Part shown: in pieces, positions 62,337 to 64,000 of the stretch
Numbering within the stretch: the first letter of the stretch is position 1
Layout: every line of letters begins with the position of its first letter
Origin: Nitrosomonas sp. Is35
GTDB lineage: Bacteria > Pseudomonadota > Gammaproteobacteria > Burkholderiales > Nitrosomonadaceae
Assembly (NCBI RefSeq): GCF_033063295.1
Contig: NZ_JAWJZH010000001.1
Location: forward strand, 744,001 to 808,000
Direction of reading: 5' to 3'
Length of the DNA stretch: 64,000 nucleotides
The notes under the pieces: model-generated
Database searches by the model: none
The model's input: the letters and a program-made list of their open reading frames with translations, nothing else
What the model was told of the DNA's origin: nothing
Made by a program: the position numbers and the translations under genes

Positions 62337-63701
62337 ATGGATTTTTCTCGTTTTTTTCTTATCATATTGGCTCGGCGAAAACTGATTTTATTCACATTGA
62401 TTGTTACGATATTAACAACTTTAGTTGTGAGCCTCCTTCTGCCCAAAAGCTATAAATCTACAGCTACGCTTGTCCTTACTTACAAAGGGGCTGATCCTGT
62501 AACAGGAATGGTTTCAGCAGCGCAGTTGAATCCTAGTTATTTGGCGACGCAATTAGATGTTATTAAGAGCACTAGAATTGCACTGATGGTGGTGGATCAA
62601 CTTAGACTTGATCAGAACGATGTGGTAAAGAGGCAATTTGAAGAAAGTGGGAGTAATTTAGGTTTACGTGAGTGGTTGGCTGCTTTACTGCTAAAGAACT
62701 TGGATATAGAAACCTCTCGTGATAGCAGCGTGATTGGTATTAGTTATAAAGGTGCAGATCCTACATTTACTTCAATTATTGCAAATGCATTCGCGAATGC
62801 TTACCAGGAAATAAGTATTCGCCTTACGGTGGAGCCTTCGCAGAAAGCGGCAGCTTATTTTACCGATCAACTTAATTTATTACGCGAAAGACTTGAGACA
62901 GCTCAGAAAAAGCTAACTGAATATCAACAAGAAGCAGGAATCATTGATGCCGACGTTCGGCTTGATATTGAGACAAAACGTTTAAATGATCTCTCTAGTC
63001 AACTGGTATCCGCCCAAGCGGAATTGATGGGAACTGTTGCAGAACAAGATATCAAGCACCGAGGGGGCGAAAGTAGCAATATTGCTAAGAATGCAATGAT
63101 CAGTAATCTCAAGTTAAATTTGTCGCAAGCCGAATCGAGATTCTCTGAAGTCTCACAAAAATTGGGTCATAATCATCCTAGTTATGCGGGTGCTAAAGCT
63201 GAGATGGAAAAATTGAGAGCTGAACTTAATAAGCATATCAGGATTACTACTGACTCTGCTGTCAGTCAGGAAAGAGAAATACGAGCGGCATTGGAAGAAC
63301 AGAAAGCTAGAGTGTTAGCTCTAAATCAAGCTAGAAATGAACTGTATCTTCATTTCAAAGAAGTAGAAGGTGCTCAACAAGCCTACAATAGCGCTATGCA
63401 ACGTTTAAATCAGACTAGCCTTGAAGGACAAGCTAATTTATCAAGCGTCTCCATACTGGATACGGCAAAAATCCCCGATAAAGCGGATAGTCCAAAATTG
63501 CTGTTAAACGTGGTTTTGTCTGTGATTCTAGGAACTTTACTTGGGCTGGGAATGGGTTTGCTTGCAGAGATGATTGATCGCCGTGTGCGTTCTCCTGAAG
63601 ATCTTGTTGATGTGCTTCATGTACCTGTACTTGGTGTTATAAAAAAAGGAATACCAAAACAAAAACGCCTGCAATTGGGCTGGCCACGTTTAATACGATG
63701 A
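62337..63701 (+). CDS. epsF: EpsF-type chain length determinant protein
   Basis: A 454-residue Wzz-like protein. It has two membrane spans (about residues 10-38 and 415-440) and a large periplasmic coiled-coil between them (AAYFTDQLNLLRERLETAQK, about 190-360). The loop between strands reads PKSYKSTATLVLTYKGADPV, typical of the XrtA-locus family. It sets sugar chain length and interacts with the tyrosine kinase EpsG encoded next. Confidence 0.9.
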   Translation: MDFSRFFLIILARRKLILFTLIVTILTTLVVSLLLPKSYKSTATLVLTYKGADPVTGMVSAAQLNPSYLATQLDVIKSTRIALMVVDQLRLDQNDVVKRQFEESGSNLGLREWLAALLLKNLDIETSRDSSVIGISYKGADPTFTSIIANAFANAYQEISIRLTVEPSQKAAAYFTDQLNLLRERLETAQKKLTEYQQEAGIIDADVRLDIETKRLNDLSSQLVSAQAELMGTVAEQDIKHRGGESSNIAKNAMISNLKLNLSQAESRFSEVSQKLGHNHPSYAGAKAEMEKLRAELNKHIRITTDSAVSQEREIRAALEEQKARVLALNQARNELYLHFKEVEGAQQAYNSAMQRLNQTSLEGQANLSSVSILDTAKIPDKADSPKLLLNVVLSVILGTLLGLGMGLLAEMIDRRVRSPEDLVDVLHVPVLGVIKKGIPKQKRLQLGWPRLIR

Positions 63702-63732
63702 ACTGGCCTAAGCTCAAAATATGGAGAATAAA

Positions 63733-64000
63733 ATGAGTATTACAAGTTCCTCAGAAACCAGGAAAATTAGCGATCCCAGTTCTATCAGCGCAAATTCATC
63801 GCATATTCGGAAATTTAGTATTGGACATATCCTTTTGGATATGGGAAAAATTACACCAGTTGAAGCTGAGCGTGTGTTGCGTTTACAAAAAGAGACTGGA
63901 TTGCGTTTTGGCGATGCTGCACTTAAATTAGGCTTGATTACTGAAGCTGATATACAGTTAGTTTTGGCGCAGCAATTTGACTATCCATATTTATTGCCTG
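63733..64000 (+). CDS. epsG: EpsG-type tyrosine kinase, N-terminal part (cut by window edge)
   Basis: The start is ATG at 63733 with GGAG nearby (63723-63726). The 89 visible residues have SIGHILLDMGKITPVEAERV and LRFGDAALKLGLITEADIQL, matching the N-terminal segment that precedes the kinase in XrtA-associated tyrosine kinases. The ATPase part lies beyond the edge, so the assignment rests on this segment and on gene order. Confidence 0.78.
   Translation, partial: MSITSSSETRKISDPSSISANSSHIRKFSIGHILLDMGKITPVEAERVLRLQKETGLRFGDAALKLGLITEADIQLVLAQQFDYPYLLP

Overview
This window looks like chromosome from a betaproteobacterium, most plausibly a Nitrosomonas-like member of the Nitrosomonadaceae. 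That is an inference from gene content: a trxA-rho-rpmE block, an EpsD/E/F/G-type exopolysaccharide locus of the kind that accompanies the XrtA/PEP-CTERM sorting system, a PEP-CTERM substrate, and generally proteobacterial housekeeping genes. No nitrification gene, rRNA, tRNA or CRISPR array is visible, so the genus is not proven.

Layout. 1-2.5 kb: start of ftsK (cut by the window edge), a degenerate GGDEF membrane protein and an RDD protein, all on the minus strand. 2.5-7.2 kb: tonB-exbB-exbD behind a promoter overlapped by a perfect Fur-type palindrome, converging on a P-type cation ATPase. 7.3-10.1 kb: a small lipoprotein, photolyase and a TIGR01777 epimerase. 10.5-12.3 kb: a DUF262/HNH protein, probably phage defence. 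12.5-17.4 kb: cobS, zapE, ampG, xthA and pyrE. 17.5-20.6 kb: a PEP-CTERM protein, a higBA toxin-antitoxin pair, a gene remnant, a lipoprotein and bacterioferritin. 20.8-31.6 kb: a large hybrid kinase, two cell-wall enzymes (MepK-like and YcbB-like), an M18 aminopeptidase, a SulP transporter with a two-component pair, and an orphan HicB-like protein. 31.7-33.8 kb: an AbiGi-like abortive-infection gene split by an IS256-family element. 34.0-38.3 kb: an unrecognised 943-residue protein translationally linked to a GH18-like protein. 38.3-44.8 kb: a 2087-residue RTX/DUF4214 surface protein with twelve repeats. 45.2-48.9 kb: two paired GTPases and a DUF3750 protein. 48.9-52.8 kb: a Fur-controlled ferric-iron ABC transporter. 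53.0-55.5 kb: trxA, rho, rpmE and a cupin. 55.7-59.7 kb: a CheB/CheR/PAS/GGDEF/EAL fusion. 60.4-64.0 kb: epsD-epsE-epsF-epsG, running off the right edge.

Three themes link the genes. Iron: TonB-ExbBD, the ferric ABC transporter and bacterioferritin each have Fur-like sequences upstream, and the two uptake operons share the same TTGATA-17 nt promoter geometry. Cell surface: PEP-CTERM protein, eps genes, RTX protein, murein hydrolase and L,D-transpeptidase. Defence and mobile DNA: DUF262 protein, higBA, HicB-like protein, and the IS-broken AbiGi gene.

The best candidate for an undescribed system is the tight two-gene unit at 33997-38309: a 943-residue protein with a Ser/Thr-rich central segment and no family I recognise, followed after 2 nt by a protein carrying GH18 hallmarks with a Gly replacing one motif Asp. 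Next to it lies a giant RTX surface protein in convergent orientation.
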